Positions 50,050 to 59,188 are shown, counted from the first letter of the stretch. The stretch is DNA of 64,000 bases from Muriiphilus sp048268845 (GCA_048268845.1 JBLWUQ010000008.1:87373-151372), one strand, 5' to 3'. Notes: a model not told the origin generated them from the letters alone. Translations and numbers: made by a program.

Positions 50050-52053
50050 ATGCTCAGAACCCAGCTGACCCAAAGGCTCTCCACCACCCGCCTGCGCCTG
50101 ACCTCGGTGCGCAACCTGCCGCTGTCCTCGCGGATTGCGCTCGCCATCCTCTTCGTGGTCGGCCTCGCCGCCATCTTCGCGCCGCTGATCGCCACGCATG
50201 ACCCGCTGGCCACCGGCCTGACCCGCGGCCCGGCCGCCCCCGATGGCACCCATTGGTTCGGCACCGACCGGCAAGGGCGGGACATCTTTTCGCGGCTGGT
50301 CTACGGCGCGGGCTATTCCCTGATCATCGGCATCGGCGCCACCGGCGTCGCGCTGCTGGCCGCCGCCGTGCTGGGAGCGATCGCCGCCACGGCCAACAAA
50401 TGGGTCGCCGAGGTGCTGATGCGCGTTCAGGACATGATCATGTCTTTTCCGGGCATCGCGCTGGCGGTGGTCTTCGTCACCGTCTTCGGTCAATCACTGC
50501 CGGTTCTGGTTCTGACCATCGCCTTCCTCTACACGCCGCAACTGACCCGCGTCATCCGCGCCAACATCATCGGCCAGTATGGCGAGGACTATGTCGCGGC
50601 GGTGCGCGTCATGGGCGCATCCACCCCCCGCATCCTGGTCAAGCACGTCGCGCGCAACTGCATGGCGCCGATCCTCGTCTTTGCCACCGTGCTGGTCGCC
50701 GATGCCATCGTGTTCGAAGCCTCGCTGTCCTTCATCCAGGCCGGCGTGCCCGATCCGGAACCGTCATGGGGCAACGTGATGGCCGCCGGTCGCCAACTGG
50801 TGATGTCGGGCGCGTGGTGGCCGACCCTGTTTGCCGGTGTCCTGATCACCACGACCGTGCTCGCGCTCAATATCCTGGCCGAGGGCATGACCGACGCGAT
50901 GGCCGCGCCGCGCGCCCGCTCCAGCGTGGATGCCGCCGCGGTGGAGGCAGCAATCGACGAGATCGAGGCGCCCAAGGCCGTGGCACCCGGCGGCGCGACC
51001 GCCACACCGGTGGTTTCGCTGCAGCAGCGCCTCGACAGCTTGCGCGCGGTCGAACTCGCGCGCACCGACCGCCCCCGCTACGACCGGGACGAAGCGCCAT
51101 TGCTCGAGGTGAAGAACCTCAGCATCGCCTTCCCGCGGCACGGCGATGTCGACGTGGTGGACAACGTGTCCTTCTCTGTCCGCCCCGGCGAAACACTGGC
51201 CCTTGTGGGGGAATCGGGTTGCGGCAAGTCGATCACCTCCCTTGCCATCATGGGCCTGCTCGATCCCAAGGCGCGCATCGGCGGCGAGATCTTCTTTGAA
51301 GGCCGCGACCTGCTGACCATGAACGAGCGTGACCGCAATGCCCTGCGCGGCACGGGCATTGCCATGATCTATCAGGACGCGCTGTCGTCGCTAAATCCGG
51401 CGATGCTGATCCGCTCGCAGATGAAGCAACTCACCGCGCGCGGCGGCACGCGCAGTGCCGAAGACCTTCTTGACCTCGTCGGTCTGGATTCGGCTCGCAC
51501 GCTGAATTCATATCCGCATGAGCTTTCGGGCGGCCAGCGCCAGCGCGTGCTGATCGCCATGGCGCTGACCCGCGATCCCAAGCTGGTCATCGCCGACGAG
51601 CCGACCACCGCCCTTGACGTCACCGTGCAAAAGCAGGTTGTCGAACTTCTCGACAAGCTGCGCCGGGAGCTTGGCTTTGCCATGATCTTCGTCTCGCACG
51701 ATCTGGCGCTCGTGGCCGAAATCGCGCATCGCATCGCGGTCATGTATGCCGGGCAACTGGTCGAACAGGGGCCGAGCCGCGATATCCTGACCCAGCCGGT
51801 CCACGAATACACCCGCGGGCTTCTGGGTGCCGTCCTCAGCATCGAGGCGGACGCCGTGCGGCTGCACCAGGTCCGTGGCACCGTGCCCTCGCCGCGCGAA
51901 TTCCCCAAAGGCGACCGTTTCGCGCCGCGCTCGTCCAATCCGGCGCGCAATGCCGGCGTCACGCCGGTCACGCGGCGGATCGCCGGAACCGAGCATTACT
52001 ACGCCGCACATCCCGATGACGAACCGGTCACGTCCGAGGTAGATCGCGCATGA
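50050..52053 (+). CDS. Fused Dpp-type permease and ATPase
   Basis: A 667-residue fusion. Residues 1-288 are a DppC-type permease (ALAILFVVGLAAIFAPLIATHDP, HWFGTDRQGRDIFSRLVYGA, GEDYVAAVRVMGASTPRILVKHVARN). A 60-residue linker rich in Ala/Val follows, then a DppD-type ATPase: Walker A GESGCGKS at 387-394, LSGGQRQRV at 492-500, Walker B VIADEPTTALDV. The ATPase carries the oligopeptide C-terminal extension. Start at 50050, one base after the DppB stop. This combines two subunits in one chain; a similar layout may exist in sialic-acid (Sat) transporters, which I could not check. Confidence 0.9.
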   Translation: MLRTQLTQRLSTTRLRLTSVRNLPLSSRIALAILFVVGLAAIFAPLIATHDPLATGLTRGPAAPDGTHWFGTDRQGRDIFSRLVYGAGYSLIIGIGATGVALLAAAVLGAIAATANKWVAEVLMRVQDMIMSFPGIALAVVFVTVFGQSLPVLVLTIAFLYTPQLTRVIRANIIGQYGEDYVAAVRVMGASTPRILVKHVARNCMAPILVFATVLVADAIVFEASLSFIQAGVPDPEPSWGNVMAAGRQLVMSGAWWPTLFAGVLITTTVLALNILAEGMTDAMAAPRARSSVDAAAVEAAIDEIEAPKAVAPGGATATPVVSLQQRLDSLRAVELARTDRPRYDRDEAPLLEVKNLSIAFPRHGDVDVVDNVSFSVRPGETLALVGESGCGKSITSLAIMGLLDPKARIGGEIFFEGRDLLTMNERDRNALRGTGIAMIYQDALSSLNPAMLIRSQMKQLTARGGTRSAEDLLDLVGLDSARTLNSYPHELSGGQRQRVLIAMALTRDPKLVIADEPTTALDVTVQKQVVELLDKLRRELGFAMIFVSHDLALVAEIAHRIAVMYAGQLVEQGPSRDILTQPVHEYTRGLLGAVLSIEADAVRLHQVRGTVPSPREFPKGDRFAPRSSNPARNAGVTPVTRRIAGTEHYYAAHPDDEPVTSEVDRA

Positions 52054-52901
52054 ACACCCCATCCACACCCGACAAGACGGCCGTGCCCGTGATCGAGCTG
52101 CGCGACGTCAGCGTTGATTTCCGCATCCGCTCGGCCGCGTTTTCCAAGCCACGGGTCCTGCGCGCCCTCGATCACGTATCGCTCGCGGTGTTCAAGGGCC
52201 GCACGCTCGGCATCGTGGGCGAATCCGGCTCGGGCAAGTCGACCGCCGCCAAGGTGCTGATCGGCCTCCACCGGCCCAGTTCCGGTCAGGTCCTGTTCGG
52301 CGGCGAGGAAATCCGCCGCTTTGACGCCGCCACGCGCCGGCGCATCGGGCGGGTGGTCTCGGTGGTGTTTCAGGACCCGGCCACGGCGCTCAATGCCCGC
52401 ATGCTGGTGCGCGACGCACTGATCGACCCGCTCGAGGTGCACGGCATCGGCAATGCCGCCAGCCGCCGCGCCCGCGTATCCGAACTGGTCGGGCTGGTCG
52501 GGCTGCCGCAATCGGTGCTCGACGCCATTCCGGCGCAGCTTTCCGGCGGGCAGCGGCAGCGCGTCGCCATCGCCCGCGCGCTTTCGCTCGAACCGCAGGT
52601 CATCGTCGCGGACGAGCCGACCTCGGCGCTCGACGTTTCAGTACGCGCACAGATCCTGAACCTGTTGCAGGACCTCAAGCGCGAGCTTGGCCTCGGCATG
52701 GTGTTCATCTCGCACGACATCCAGACGGTGCGCCATATCGCGGACGAAATCGCCGTGATGCGCAACGGCAAGATCGTCGAATACGGCCCCGGCGCGCAGG
52801 TGCTGGGCAATCCGACCCAGGACTATACCAGAACGCTGCTGGAGGCCGCGCCCAGCCTGCTGCACCCGACCTCCGCCACAACCTCATCCCCCTCAATATG
52901 A
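52050..52901 (+). CDS. Dpp-type ABC ATPase (DppF-like)
   Basis: A 283-residue ATPase with Walker A GESGSGKST (about residues 57-65), signature LSGGQRQRVAIARAL, Walker B VIVADEPTSALDV, and a short C-terminus. Overlaps the fusion gene by four bases. Second ATPase of the nan importer. Confidence 0.92.
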   Translation: MNTPSTPDKTAVPVIELRDVSVDFRIRSAAFSKPRVLRALDHVSLAVFKGRTLGIVGESGSGKSTAAKVLIGLHRPSSGQVLFGGEEIRRFDAATRRRIGRVVSVVFQDPATALNARMLVRDALIDPLEVHGIGNAASRRARVSELVGLVGLPQSVLDAIPAQLSGGQRQRVAIARALSLEPQVIVADEPTSALDVSVRAQILNLLQDLKRELGLGMVFISHDIQTVRHIADEIAVMRNGKIVEYGPGAQVLGNPTQDYTRTLLEAAPSLLHPTSATTSSPSI

Positions 52902-52914
52902 AACCGGGAACATC

Positions 52915-53847
52915 ATGACCGACAAAACCTTCCACGGCATCATTCCGCCGATCGTCACGCCGCTCAATGCCGACGGCTCAGTGAATTACGACGATCTGGC
53001 AAAGCTGGTCGAACACCTGATCGCGGCGGGCGTTGATGGCCTGTTTCCTCTGGGTTCGACCGGCCAGGTGGCCTATCTGACCGATTCCGAGCGCATCGCC
53101 ATCGTCAAGGCCGTCTGCAGCACCACGGCCGGGCGGGTTCCGGTCCTTGCCGGCGCCATCGAACTGACCGCGGGCCGCGTCGCCGCGAGCGCCCGTGCGC
53201 TTCTCGATGCCGGGGCGGATGCGATCGTTGCCACCGCGCCGATCTATGCGATCAACGACGAGGCCGAGATCGCCGATCATTTCAGGATGATCCGCGCTGC
53301 CATCGACGCGCCGCTGTTTGCCTATGACATCCCGGTCCGCGTGCATCGCAAGCTGTCGCCCACCATGCTGGTCGATCTGGGCCGTGAAGGCGTCATCGTC
53401 GGCGTCAAGGACTCCTCGGGCGACGATGTGAGCTTCCGGCGGCTGATCGCGATGAACAAGGCCGCCGGCCATCCTCTGGCGCTGTTCACCGGGCATGAGG
53501 TCGTTGTCGATGCGATGGCCCTTGTTGGCGCCGATGGGGCCGTGCCGGGCCTCGCCAACGTGGACGCGGCCGCCTATGTGCGGCTGTGGAAGGCCGCCAA
53601 GGCGGGCGACGTCAAGACCGCCATCGCCGAGCAGGAGCATCTCAATCGCCTGTTCGAGATTGTCTTCTGCCCCGGCGGGCGGTCGGGCGATGCCGCCGGT
53701 GTCGGTGCGTTCAAGGCCGCGATGGCCGCGATTGGCCTGCTGTCCTCGGCAACCATGGCCGCACCGACCAAGGCGCTCGACGGCGAGGTTCTTGTCCGCA
53801 TCCGCGCGATCCTGAAAGATGTCGGCCTGCTCAACCAGGCGCATTGA
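52915..53847 (+). CDS. nanA: NanA-like N-acetylneuraminate lyase (DHDPS family)
   Basis: A 310-residue DHDPS-superfamily aldolase. GSTGQ (47-51) replaces GSTGE; Tyr137 in FAYDIPVRVH and Schiff-base Lys165 in VGVKDSSGD are in place. The YDIP and GSTGQ variants differ from E. coli NanA (YNIP), so assignment as sialic-acid lyase relies on position before NanM, NanE and NanK. Other 2-keto sugar acid aldolases of the family are possible. Starts 13 bases after the ATPase stop. Confidence 0.8.
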   Translation: MTDKTFHGIIPPIVTPLNADGSVNYDDLAKLVEHLIAAGVDGLFPLGSTGQVAYLTDSERIAIVKAVCSTTAGRVPVLAGAIELTAGRVAASARALLDAGADAIVATAPIYAINDEAEIADHFRMIRAAIDAPLFAYDIPVRVHRKLSPTMLVDLGREGVIVGVKDSSGDDVSFRRLIAMNKAAGHPLALFTGHEVVVDAMALVGADGAVPGLANVDAAAYVRLWKAAKAGDVKTAIAEQEHLNRLFEIVFCPGGRSGDAAGVGAFKAAMAAIGLLSSATMAAPTKALDGEVLVRIRAILKDVGLLNQAH

Positions 53848-53854
53848 TTTCGGG

Positions 53855-53878
53855 CGGGCGCGGCAAACCCCGCGCCCG
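53855..53878 (+). terminator. Intercistronic hairpin after nanA
   Basis: CGGGCGCGG (53855-53863) pairs with CCGCGCCCG (53870-53878) with a 6-base loop, followed by a moderately T-rich CTTCCTTCGTTT. It lies between nanA and nanM on the same strand, so it may attenuate rather than end transcription. Confidence 0.5.
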
Positions 53879-53924
53879 CTTCCTTCGTTTGACGACTGGC
53901 GACTGTCGGTCAGAGAGGCGGGAC

Positions 53925-55163
53925 ATGAAGACGTTGCAACCCGTGCACGGCACACACGCTCAGGCAGCAGGCGATGACGTCGAAATGCCCTTGAGCGACG
54001 CTTTGGCAAGCGGCGCGGATGCAATGAACTGGCCGGATCTGCCGCAGGGCATCAAGAACGGCGTGTCCGGGCAGACCGAACGGCACCTTCTTGTCGGTCT
54101 CGGCTCGGCCGGGCAGTCGCTCTATTGCCTCGACCTTGCAGCACCCGCAAAGGGCTGGACCGCAATGGCGCCCTTCCCCGGACCAGCGCGCGATGGCGCG
54201 GCGGCGGCGATGGCGGGCGGCAGGCTTCATGTCGTCTCGGGACTGGGCAAGGCTGCCCCCGGCGATCCGGTGCCCAGCGTCCTTCAGGATGTCCATGCGT
54301 TCGACCTTGCCCAAAACCGCTGGTTCAGGATCGAGACGAAAACGCCCGTCGGCCTGCTGGGAGCAACGGCCTTCGCGCTCGACGACGACCGGATCGCTTT
54401 TGTCGGTGGCGTCAACAAGGAGCTTTTCGACAATTTCATGAAGGCGCCGCTGACCACCGACAAGGACAAGGACCCCGAGGCGTGGCAGCGGATCGTCGAT
54501 GCCTTCATGGGCATGCCACCCGAAGCCTACCGCTGGAACAGCAAGGTTCAGGTCTATTCGATCTCTGCCAATGAATGGTCCAATCTGGGCGACAATCCCT
54601 TTTTGCCCAATACCGGCGCGGCGCTCGTGGCCGATGCTGCCGGATTTCTGCTGATCAACGGCGAAATCAAACCCGGCCTTCGCACGCCGCAGGTCAAACA
54701 CATCGGTGTTGAGGGCGGCCAAGCGGTCTGGACCGAGCAGGACCCGCTCCCCGCGCTTGACGGGCACGCGCTTCAGGATGGGTTGGCGGGCGCCTATGCC
54801 GGCTTTTCAGGCGGAGTGCTGTTGGTCGCCGGCGGCACCAACTTTCACGGCTCGCGGGAAAGGGCCGCCGCGGGCGAATGGTATGCCCACCGGGGCTTGC
54901 GCAAGATCTGGAACCGCGACATCTACGCCCGCGCAAACGGGGTCTGGGGCGTTGCGGGGCAATTGCCGGTCGGCCTTGCCTACGGCGCGAGTTTCGTGAT
55001 CCCGCAGGGCGTGCTGGTGGTGGGCGGCGAAGACGGCAACCAGACCGCGCGCCCGGAGGTCTATCTTATCGCCTGGGACGGATCGCAGGTTCGCGTCACC
55101 GGCGGCACGCCTCAGACGGGCGCAAACACTCTCGCAATCCAAAACCCATCAGGTGCTGCATGA
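53925..55163 (+). CDS. nanM: NanM-like Kelch sialic-acid mutarotase
   Basis: A 412-residue protein with Kelch-like blades: ARDGAAAAMAGGRLHVVSGLG, AFALDDDRIAFVGGVN, NTGAALVADAAGFLLINGEI, GFSGGVLLVAGGTNFHGS and AYGASFVIPQGVLVVGGEDG. This is the NanM pattern. E. coli NanM is periplasmic with a signal peptide, but here the start MKTLQPVHGTHAQAAGDDVEM is polar and no signal is seen, so the enzyme is probably cytoplasmic. Coupled to nanE by ATGA. Confidence 0.85.
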   Translation: MKTLQPVHGTHAQAAGDDVEMPLSDALASGADAMNWPDLPQGIKNGVSGQTERHLLVGLGSAGQSLYCLDLAAPAKGWTAMAPFPGPARDGAAAAMAGGRLHVVSGLGKAAPGDPVPSVLQDVHAFDLAQNRWFRIETKTPVGLLGATAFALDDDRIAFVGGVNKELFDNFMKAPLTTDKDKDPEAWQRIVDAFMGMPPEAYRWNSKVQVYSISANEWSNLGDNPFLPNTGAALVADAAGFLLINGEIKPGLRTPQVKHIGVEGGQAVWTEQDPLPALDGHALQDGLAGAYAGFSGGVLLVAGGTNFHGSRERAAAGEWYAHRGLRKIWNRDIYARANGVWGVAGQLPVGLAYGASFVIPQGVLVVGGEDGNQTARPEVYLIAWDGSQVRVTGGTPQTGANTLAIQNPSGAA

Positions 55164-55843
55164 CCAAGGTTCTTGAAATACTTCGCGGCAGGCTTGTCGC
55201 ATCGTGTCAGCCGTTGGATTTCGGTCCGATGGATCGTCCGGACATTGTGGCGGCCATGGCGCTGGCCTGTATCGCAGGCGGTGCTGCCGGGCTGCGTATC
55301 GAGGGGATCGACAACCTGCGCGCGGTCCGCGCGGTGACCGACTCCCCGATCATTGGCATCACCAAGACCGATCTGCCCGACAGTCCGGTCAGAATAACCG
55401 TGACACCGCAGGACGTGCAGGACCTTCGCGCCGCCGGTGCCGACATCATCGTCTACGACGCCACCGACCGTGACCGCCCGTTTGGCCGCGACGACATTCT
55501 GGCGGAGATTCTGGCCAGCGGGGCGCTGGCAATGGCCGATTGCTCGACCGAGGCCGATGCGCGTCACGCGCTGGCCCAGGGCGCGCATATCACCGGAACC
55601 ACGCTGTCGGGCTACACCGACGAAACCATGTCCGACGACGTCCGGCCGGACCTTGCCCTTGTGCGCCGCTTTCGCGACCTCGGCGGCTTCGTAATGGCCG
55701 AAGGCCGCTACAACACACCCGCGCTCGCCGCCGAAGCGATCGCCGCCGGAGCCGATTGCGTCACGGTCGGAAGCGCGCTGACCCGGCTGGAACATGTCAC
55801 CGGCTGGTTCTGCGCCGCCGTCGAGGGCGCGGTGCGGTCATGA
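55160..55843 (+). CDS. nanE: NanE, N-acetylmannosamine-6-phosphate 2-epimerase
   Basis: A 227-residue TIM-barrel epimerase: VASCQPLDFGPMDRPDIVAAMALACIAGGAAGLRIEG, PIIGITKTD (catalytic Lys), IVYDATDRDRP, and EGRYNTPALAAEAIAAGADCVTVGSALTR. The blocks are the standard NanE core. Start overlaps nanM (ATGA); stop overlaps nanK (ATGA). Confidence 0.9.
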   Translation: MTKVLEILRGRLVASCQPLDFGPMDRPDIVAAMALACIAGGAAGLRIEGIDNLRAVRAVTDSPIIGITKTDLPDSPVRITVTPQDVQDLRAAGADIIVYDATDRDRPFGRDDILAEILASGALAMADCSTEADARHALAQGAHITGTTLSGYTDETMSDDVRPDLALVRRFRDLGGFVMAEGRYNTPALAAEAIAAGADCVTVGSALTRLEHVTGWFCAAVEGAVRS

Positions 55844-56739
55844 AGCGCGCGGACCTGACCGGCTTTGCAATCGACCTCGGCGGCACAAAGACCGCCGCGG
55901 CGCGCGTCGAGAATGGCGAGATCACGGCGCGGCGACAGGTCGCGACCGATGGCGGCGCCGGGCTCGATACCATGGTCGATGCCGTCGCGGGCATGCTGGA
56001 CGAGCTTGGCCACCAAAGGGGCGCGCCGCTCGGCGTCGCCGTGACCGGCCGGGTCGGGCGCGACGGGCGCTGGCACGCGGTGAACCTCGGCACCCTGCCG
56101 GAAATCTCCGGCGTGCCCCTGACCGATGCCCTCATCGAGCGTTTCGGCAGCGCGCGCGTCAGCAACGACGCTGTCGCCGCCGCAGTGGCCGAGGCGCATT
56201 TTGGGGCCGGCCGGGGTGCTTTCGCGCACGCCTATATCACGGTTTCGACCGGTGTCGGCGGTGGATTGGTCCTGGGTGGGCGACCGCTACTCAGCGCCAA
56301 CGGCCTCGCCGGGCATGTCGGGTTCGTCACCAGCCCCCTGGGCCGCGAGCGCTGCGACAGCGGCCGCTTCGGGACCGTGGAAAGCGTCGCCGGCGGGCGC
56401 GCCATCGCGCTGGCCGCAGCGAATGCCGGCCACCCCGACACGGATGCCCGCGCGGTCTTCAACGCGGCCCTTGCCGGAGCCGGCTGGGCCGAGGCGATCA
56501 TTGAACGCTCCGCCGCCGCCGTCGCCACGCTCTGCGCCGATCTCACCACAATTCTCGGGCTGGACAGTGTTTCGCTCGGCGGCAGCATCGGTCTGGCGAC
56601 CGGCTATCTGGCGCGGGTGGCAAGCCACCTGGCGCAGGAACCCGCGCTGTTCCGGGTTCCGATCAGCGCCGCCGAACTTGGCCAGAACAGCGCCCTTCTG
56701 GGTGCCCTGGCGCTGCACGAACTGGAAGGCGCATCATGA
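55840..56739 (+). CDS. nanK: NanK-like ROK family kinase with altered zinc site
   Basis: A 299-residue ROK kinase: IDLGGTKTAAARV (phosphate-binding), VAVTGRVGRDGRW, STGVGGGLVLGGRPLLSANGLAGHVGF (His159). The ROK zinc motif CxCGxxGCxE is RCDSGRFGTVE: Cys172 is kept but the next two Cys are Ser174 and Thr179. The structural zinc is likely lost or weakened. Phosphorylates N-acetylmannosamine in the nan pathway. Followed by overlapping start of the nagB remnant (ATGA). Confidence 0.87.
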   Translation: MKRADLTGFAIDLGGTKTAAARVENGEITARRQVATDGGAGLDTMVDAVAGMLDELGHQRGAPLGVAVTGRVGRDGRWHAVNLGTLPEISGVPLTDALIERFGSARVSNDAVAAAVAEAHFGAGRGAFAHAYITVSTGVGGGLVLGGRPLLSANGLAGHVGFVTSPLGRERCDSGRFGTVESVAGGRAIALAAANAGHPDTDARAVFNAALAGAGWAEAIIERSAAAVATLCADLTTILGLDSVSLGGSIGLATGYLARVASHLAQEPALFRVPISAAELGQNSALLGALALHELEGAS

Positions 56740-56882
56740 AGGTCCTGATCCTCGACAGCCCGGCGATGGCCATCGCCCGCGTGGATGATCTGGTTGCGGA
56801 CCTGATCCGGCGCAAGGCGCGCCAGCATCTCCAAGGTTTCCTGCTCCGCCACAGCCGCGTCTATCCGGGCAAGAAGGGCTGA
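56736..56882 (+). pseudogene. nagB: nagB 5' remnant joined to IS110 transposase fragment
   Basis: A 48-codon frame: MKVLILDSPAMAIARVDDLVADLIRRK is the start of glucosamine-6-phosphate deaminase (about the first 26-27 codons). It then runs into ARQHLQGFLLRHSRVYPGKKG, which belongs to an IS110 transposase and is stopped by TGA at 56880. The ATG overlaps the nanK stop, showing nagB was the next operon gene. The rest of nagB is not found in the window. Confidence 0.72.
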
Positions 56883-57195
56883 ACCGCGGCCTACCGGCGT
56901 TGGTTGACGATGGTGCATTTCCAGCACCCTGCGGAGCAGATTGTTTTCCAGGATTATGTGGACGCCATTGCGGACGTCGAAGCCCGGGCGGGGAACCTGA
57001 CGGGGGAGATCGCGGAGCTTCTGCCGGACTGGAGCCTGGCGTCGGTGGTGAAGGCAGTCCAGGCCACGCGCGACGTTGCCTTCATCGTTGCCGTGACAGT
57101 GGTGGCCGAGGTCGGAGACTTCCACCGTTTCGACAATCCGCGGCCGCCGATGGCCTACTTTGGCCTCACACCCTCCGAGCACTCCAGCGGAGAGG
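56814..57195 (+). mobile_element. IS110-family transposase fragment (relic)
   Basis: The reading frame from about 56814 encodes KARQHLQGFLLRHSRVYPGKKG, stop (TGA where Trp is expected), TAAYRRWLTMVHFQHPAEQIVFQDYVDAIADVEARAG, AELLPDWSLASVVKAVQATRDVAFIVAVTVVAEVGDFHRFDN and MAYFGLTPSEHSSGE. This is the central/C-terminal part of an IS110 transposase, from memory of the family. The N-terminal DEDD domain and the Ser-containing end are absent. Both ends are ragged and a nonsense codon is present, so it is a dead remnant. Confidence 0.75.
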
Positions 57196-57403
57196 AATGG
57201 TGGCGTTGATGTCCTACCAATGCGAACCGGTCTCGAATCGGAAAATGTCGCTGCCCCTTATTGGGCGCAAAAGCCGCGCCACTCGGCGAGAGCGGCGGCG
57301 CGGGTGATCACCCGCCGGTTTGACGTGAACAATTTCGCGGCAGGCTTTGCGGAGATGACATCAGAGGCAAGCGGCAGGGGGTTCCTCGACCGAGGCTGAC
57401 GGA
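57196..57403. other. 208-base stretch with no recognisable gene
   Basis: Between the IS110 relic and the end of the TRAP permease gene. I see short frames only and no family resemblance. It may be debris from the insertion event or untranslated sequence. Confidence 0.4.
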
Positions 57404-58693
57404 TCAGCCGCCGTAGTCGAGGAACACCTGTGGCAGCACCAGCGACAACCACGGCACGAAGGCGATGATCAGCAGCGCCACCACCATCGTGACCACCCAC
57501 GGAAAGATGCGGCGCGCGATCTTGTCGAAAGGGATCTGCCCGACCTGGGCCGCCATGAACAGGTTGGCGCCCAGCGGCGGGGTCACGAACCCGATCGCCA
57601 GCGCCACGATCATCACGATGCCGAAATGCACCGGGTCGATACCCAGTTCGAGGGTGATCGGCAACAGCACCGGCGTCAGGATCACGATGGCCGCCAACGT
57701 CTCGAGGAAGGTGCCCACGATCAGCAACAGCACGATGGTCGCCAGCAGCACCACATAGCGGCTCTGGGTCATCGACAGCACGAATTCAGCCAGTTGGGTG
57801 GGGATCTGCTCCAGCGCGATGATCCGCCCGAAGGCAACGGAGGCGCCGATGATCACCAGCACCGCCGACACCAGCAGCGCCGAGTCGAGCATCATCTTGG
57901 GAATGTCGCGCAATGGCAGTTCCTTGTAGACGAACACGCTCACGATCAGCGCATAGACCACCGCGACGGCCGAGCTTTCGGTGGGCGTCACGACGCCGGA
58001 ATAGATGCCGCCCAGCACCACCACCGGCATCAGAAGCGCCAGCTTGGCCCGGTTCAGCGCGGCCCAGACGCTGCCTTCATGCAGAACCGCCTCGCCCTTG
58101 TGGGCCATCTTGCGGCGCTGGGTGATGTTGTAGATGATCAGCGTCAGCGCGATGACGATGCCGGGGATGATCCCGGCCATGAACAACGCGGTGACCGATA
58201 CGCCCGCGGCGACCGCATAGACGATCATCACCACCGAGGGCGGGATCATCACGCCAAGCCCACCCGCGCTGGCCACCATGGCACCGGCATAGGCGCGGTC
58301 ATAGCCGCGCTCGACCAGCGCCGGGATCATCGCCAGGCCGATGGCCGCCACCGTGGCGCTGCCGGTGCCCGAGATCGCGGCGAAGAACAGGCAGGCCATG
58401 ATCGTGACGGTGCCCAGGTCACCGGGGCTGCGCCCGAAGGCGCGGTCGGCCACCGCGACCAGGCGACGCGAAATGCCGCCCTGCGCCATCAGGCTGCCCG
58501 CCAGCGTGAACAGCACCACCGCGATCAGCGTGAAACTGTTGATGCCCGAGACCAGCCCGAGCGCGTAAAGGTCGAAATTCAGGAACGGCACATAGGCGAT
58601 GGCCAGAAGGCTCGCCGCTCCCAGCGCGATGCCGATCGGCACGCCGATGATGAGCAGGAGCGCGAAGCTGCCGAACAGGATGGCGGTGGTCAT
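57404..58693 (-). CDS. dctM: TRAP transporter large permease (DctM)
   Basis: A 429-residue membrane protein with about 12 hydrophobic segments: ILFGSFALLLIIGVPIGIALGAASLLAIAYV, FTLAGSLMAQGGISRRLV, SGTGSATVAAIGLAMIPALVERGYDRAYAGAMVASAGGLGVMIPPSVVMIVYA, and FGIVMIVALAIGFVTPPLGANLFMAA. This is the TRAP dicarboxylate-type large subunit. Ends the minus-strand operon dctP-dctQ-dctM. Confidence 0.92.
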   Translation of the reverse strand: MTTAILFGSFALLLIIGVPIGIALGAASLLAIAYVPFLNFDLYALGLVSGINSFTLIAVVLFTLAGSLMAQGGISRRLVAVADRAFGRSPGDLGTVTIMACLFFAAISGTGSATVAAIGLAMIPALVERGYDRAYAGAMVASAGGLGVMIPPSVVMIVYAVAAGVSVTALFMAGIIPGIVIALTLIIYNITQRRKMAHKGEAVLHEGSVWAALNRAKLALLMPVVVLGGIYSGVVTPTESSAVAVVYALIVSVFVYKELPLRDIPKMMLDSALLVSAVLVIIGASVAFGRIIALEQIPTQLAEFVLSMTQSRYVVLLATIVLLLIVGTFLETLAAIVILTPVLLPITLELGIDPVHFGIVMIVALAIGFVTPPLGANLFMAAQVGQIPFDKIARRIFPWVVTMVVALLIIAFVPWLSLVLPQVFLDYGG

Positions 58694-58696
58694 GGC

Positions 58697-59188
58697 TCAG
58701 ATATCCAGTTGCGGGCCGAGGCGGGTGTCGCCGCGCATGACCACGCGCCAGAGCGAATGCACCAGCCGTGCAGAACTCAGCGCGCCCGACAGGATGATCG
58801 CGGCATAGAGCATCCCCAGCGGCCATTCGGTCGAACTCAGGATCTTCCCCCGGTCGAACGCTTGCTGGGTGATGACCACGCCCAGCCAGCACACCATGAC
58901 CGAATAGATCAGGAACACCAGTTCGGCGAGTGCGAAGACCCAGCGGCGCACCGCCTCGGGCATCAGGTCGAGAACGGCGGTCACACGCATGTGCCGCCGC
59001 TCGCGTATCGCGTAGCTGACCCCGAAATAGATCATGTAGACGAAGCAGAAACGGGCCAGTTCGTTGGCCACCGCGATGGAGGTGGAGAAGGCGAAGCGCG
59101 CGATCACGTCGGCAAAGACCAGCACGATGATCGCCCCGAGCATGGTGACGATCACCACCGGCTCGAACCACTTTTCAAGCATGCGCAT
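58697..59188 (-). CDS. dctQ: TRAP transporter small permease (DctQ)
   Basis: A 163-residue protein with four hydrophobic segments starting MRMLEKWFEPVVIVTMLGAIIVLVFADVIARF, with FCFVYMIYFGVSYAIRERRHMRV and PLGMLYAAIILSGALSSARL. Typical DctQ. Lies 3 bases before dctM and 23 bases after dctP. Confidence 0.88.
   Translation of the reverse strand: MRMLEKWFEPVVIVTMLGAIIVLVFADVIARFAFSTSIAVANELARFCFVYMIYFGVSYAIRERRHMRVTAVLDLMPEAVRRWVFALAELVFLIYSVMVCWLGVVITQQAFDRGKILSSTEWPLGMLYAAIILSGALSSARLVHSLWRVVMRGDTRLGPQLDI

Noticed and set aside
56736..57209. Read-through of the TGA at 56880 as selenocysteine
   Set aside because: The position is normally Trp in the transposase family, the gene lacks both ends, and no selenocysteine insertion element is expected in a dead IS fragment; a nonsense mutation is simpler.
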